A stretch of 6,513 bases of DNA, taken from NCBI GenBank assembly GCA_964527215.1, contig CAZGNZ010000075.1:1-6513 (forward strand), written 5' to 3'. The position numbers and the translations under genes were made by a program. The notes beneath the pieces were generated by a model, which was not told where the DNA came from, made no database searches, and saw only the letters and a program-made list of their open reading frames with translations. Of the stretch, positions 5,949 to 6,513 are shown piece by piece. Source of the stretch: CAZGNZ01 sp964527215. GTDB lineage: Bacteria > Fidelibacterota > Marinisomatia > SCGC-AAA003-L08 > JACNLC01. Every line of letters begins with the position of its first letter. Within the stretch, counting starts at the first letter, position 1.

Positions 5949-6416
5949 TTATTCGTCTTCGAGGTCAAATTCGCAATTGGGTTCAAACACATTGACAATC
6001 TTGGGGATCTCGCTTTGAAACCGGGCTTTGGGAGTATAGTGGCTGTTCCAGCGCACTTTAAAATGAGGATTTTTCTTCAGGCTGTTGACAATTGCAGGGT
6101 GGGTACTGGCCAGTTCAGGAGTTGTGTGAGAAAAGTAAACCCTCCCCCATGAGATAACAACTACTATTGGGCGATTGTCGGTATAGTCAAATCCATGGAT
6201 GATCATTGGCTGGACCAGGACACTTCCCAAGCTTTTCAGATCATCTATTTGCTCCATACCAATCTCACCATAGTGGTAGACGGCTACGGTTTCGTCATCT
6301 GAGAACTCTACCAGGCGCAGGTTATCAAATACCGGTGACTGTTCTTTCAATAACTCCGGTGAGTAATGGGCAGAGTTGCCGGAGAAGGTCATTTTGTGAT
6401 TGATGAATCGACGCAT
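5949..6416 (-). CDS. Hypothetical protein, 155 aa, upstream of the excisionase-like gene
   Basis: I do not recognise this family. The protein is soluble-looking, with no signal peptide or membrane segment. It has a basic N-terminus (MRRFINHK), a central beta-rich stretch (NRPIVVVISWGRVYF, about 81-95) and an acidic end (EFDLEDE). His and aromatic residues are frequent (HYGEIG, HTTPELASTHP, RWNSHYTPKARF), but no known catalytic motif stands out. It is probably co-transcribed with the excisionase-like gene 15 nt downstream and the integrase, so it may be part of the element's control or maintenance module. ATG at 6416 is chosen because AAGGAA lies 5-6 nt before it. The frame stays open to the window edge but contains no other ATG, GTG or TTG. 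Base composition looks less AT-rich than the integrase. Confidence 0.75.
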   Translation of the reverse strand: MRRFINHKMTFSGNSAHYSPELLKEQSPVFDNLRLVEFSDDETVAVYHYGEIGMEQIDDLKSLGSVLVQPMIIHGFDYTDNRPIVVVISWGRVYFSHTTPELASTHPAIVNSLKKNPHFKVRWNSHYTPKARFQSEIPKIVNVFEPNCEFDLEDE

Positions 6417-6421
6417 TGTAT

Positions 6422-6427
6422 TTCCTT
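6422..6427 (-). promoter_or_regulatory. Shine-Dalgarno that fixes the start of the 155-aa gene
   Basis: The complement reads AAGGAA, 5 nt upstream of ATG 6416. It matters because the reading frame is open upstream to the end of the window with no stop codon. Confidence 0.65.
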
Positions 6428-6441
6428 TTAAAAAGTGTTGT

Positions 6442-6469
6442 GGGATGGGCAGCCTTGACCACCCATCCC
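6442..6469. repeat. GC-rich inverted repeat GGGATGGG/CCCATCCC upstream of the 155-aa gene
   Basis: Perfect 8-bp arms (6442-6449 and 6462-6469) with a 12-nt loop. On the minus strand the stem is followed by ACAACAC and then five T, so the T-run is too far for a clean intrinsic terminator. It lies between a probable upstream gene end (6485) and the Shine-Dalgarno at 6422-6427, so it may be a processing or attenuation hairpin, or a protein-binding site. Confidence 0.55.
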
Positions 6470-6484
6470 GGGTTTCAACCGTGG

Positions 6485-6513
6485 TTACTTGGTGCCCTTG
6501 GCATCCGATTTGA
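6485..6513 (-). CDS. Possible 3' end of an upstream gene (partial)
   Basis: In one minus-strand frame the edge of the window reads K-S-D-A-K-G-T-K followed by TAA (6487-6485), a plausible lysine-rich C-terminus. A hairpin and then the Shine-Dalgarno of the 155-aa gene follow, which fits a gene boundary here. Only eight codons are visible, so coding is an inference and no function can be given. Confidence 0.3.

Overview
The window looks like chromosomal DNA of a Gram-negative-type bacterium, most plausibly from the FCB side of the tree (Marinimicrobia/Calditrichota-like). This rests on a secreted beta-repeat protein ending in a tandem dockerin of the 'DVNQDG-hydrophobic-DVLD-hydrophobic' style common in those groups, and on a beta-barrel-like protein beside an export ABC transporter. 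The lineage is an inference from style, not a database match.

Positions 66-2372 hold a compact minus-strand operon: a TetR-family regulator (1785-2372), a predicted outer-membrane beta-barrel protein (782-1792, overlapping the regulator by 8 nt) and a LolD/MacB-type ABC ATPase (66-770). Any permease would lie beyond position 1. The regulator is preceded by a perfect 9-bp inverted repeat next to a TATAAT box, a good candidate autoregulatory operator. The ATPase gene ends in a perfect 15-bp-arm hairpin followed by 7-bp tandem repeats.

Positions 2477-4090 (minus) encode a 537-residue secreted protein with about eight repeats spaced 53-58 residues apart (probably a beta-propeller) and a C-terminal dockerin. 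Its own Shine-Dalgarno and the intergenic gap suggest separate expression.

At 4300-4381 (plus) lies an intact tRNA-Leu(UAG) followed by a strong intrinsic terminator. From there rightwards the DNA looks like the end of an integrative element: 275 nt of non-coding DNA with a cluster of direct repeats (4481-4522) and an inverted repeat (4453-4469), then minus-strand genes for a tyrosine recombinase (4706-5731), an excisionase-like small DNA-binding protein (5739-5933) and an unrecognised 155-residue protein (5949-6416). The last codons of another gene may be visible at the right edge. Part of the integrase gene is visibly AT-richer (one sampled 60-nt line about 37% GC) than the dockerin gene (one sampled line 60% GC), which fits horizontal acquisition. 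The other end of the element and its cargo lie outside the window.
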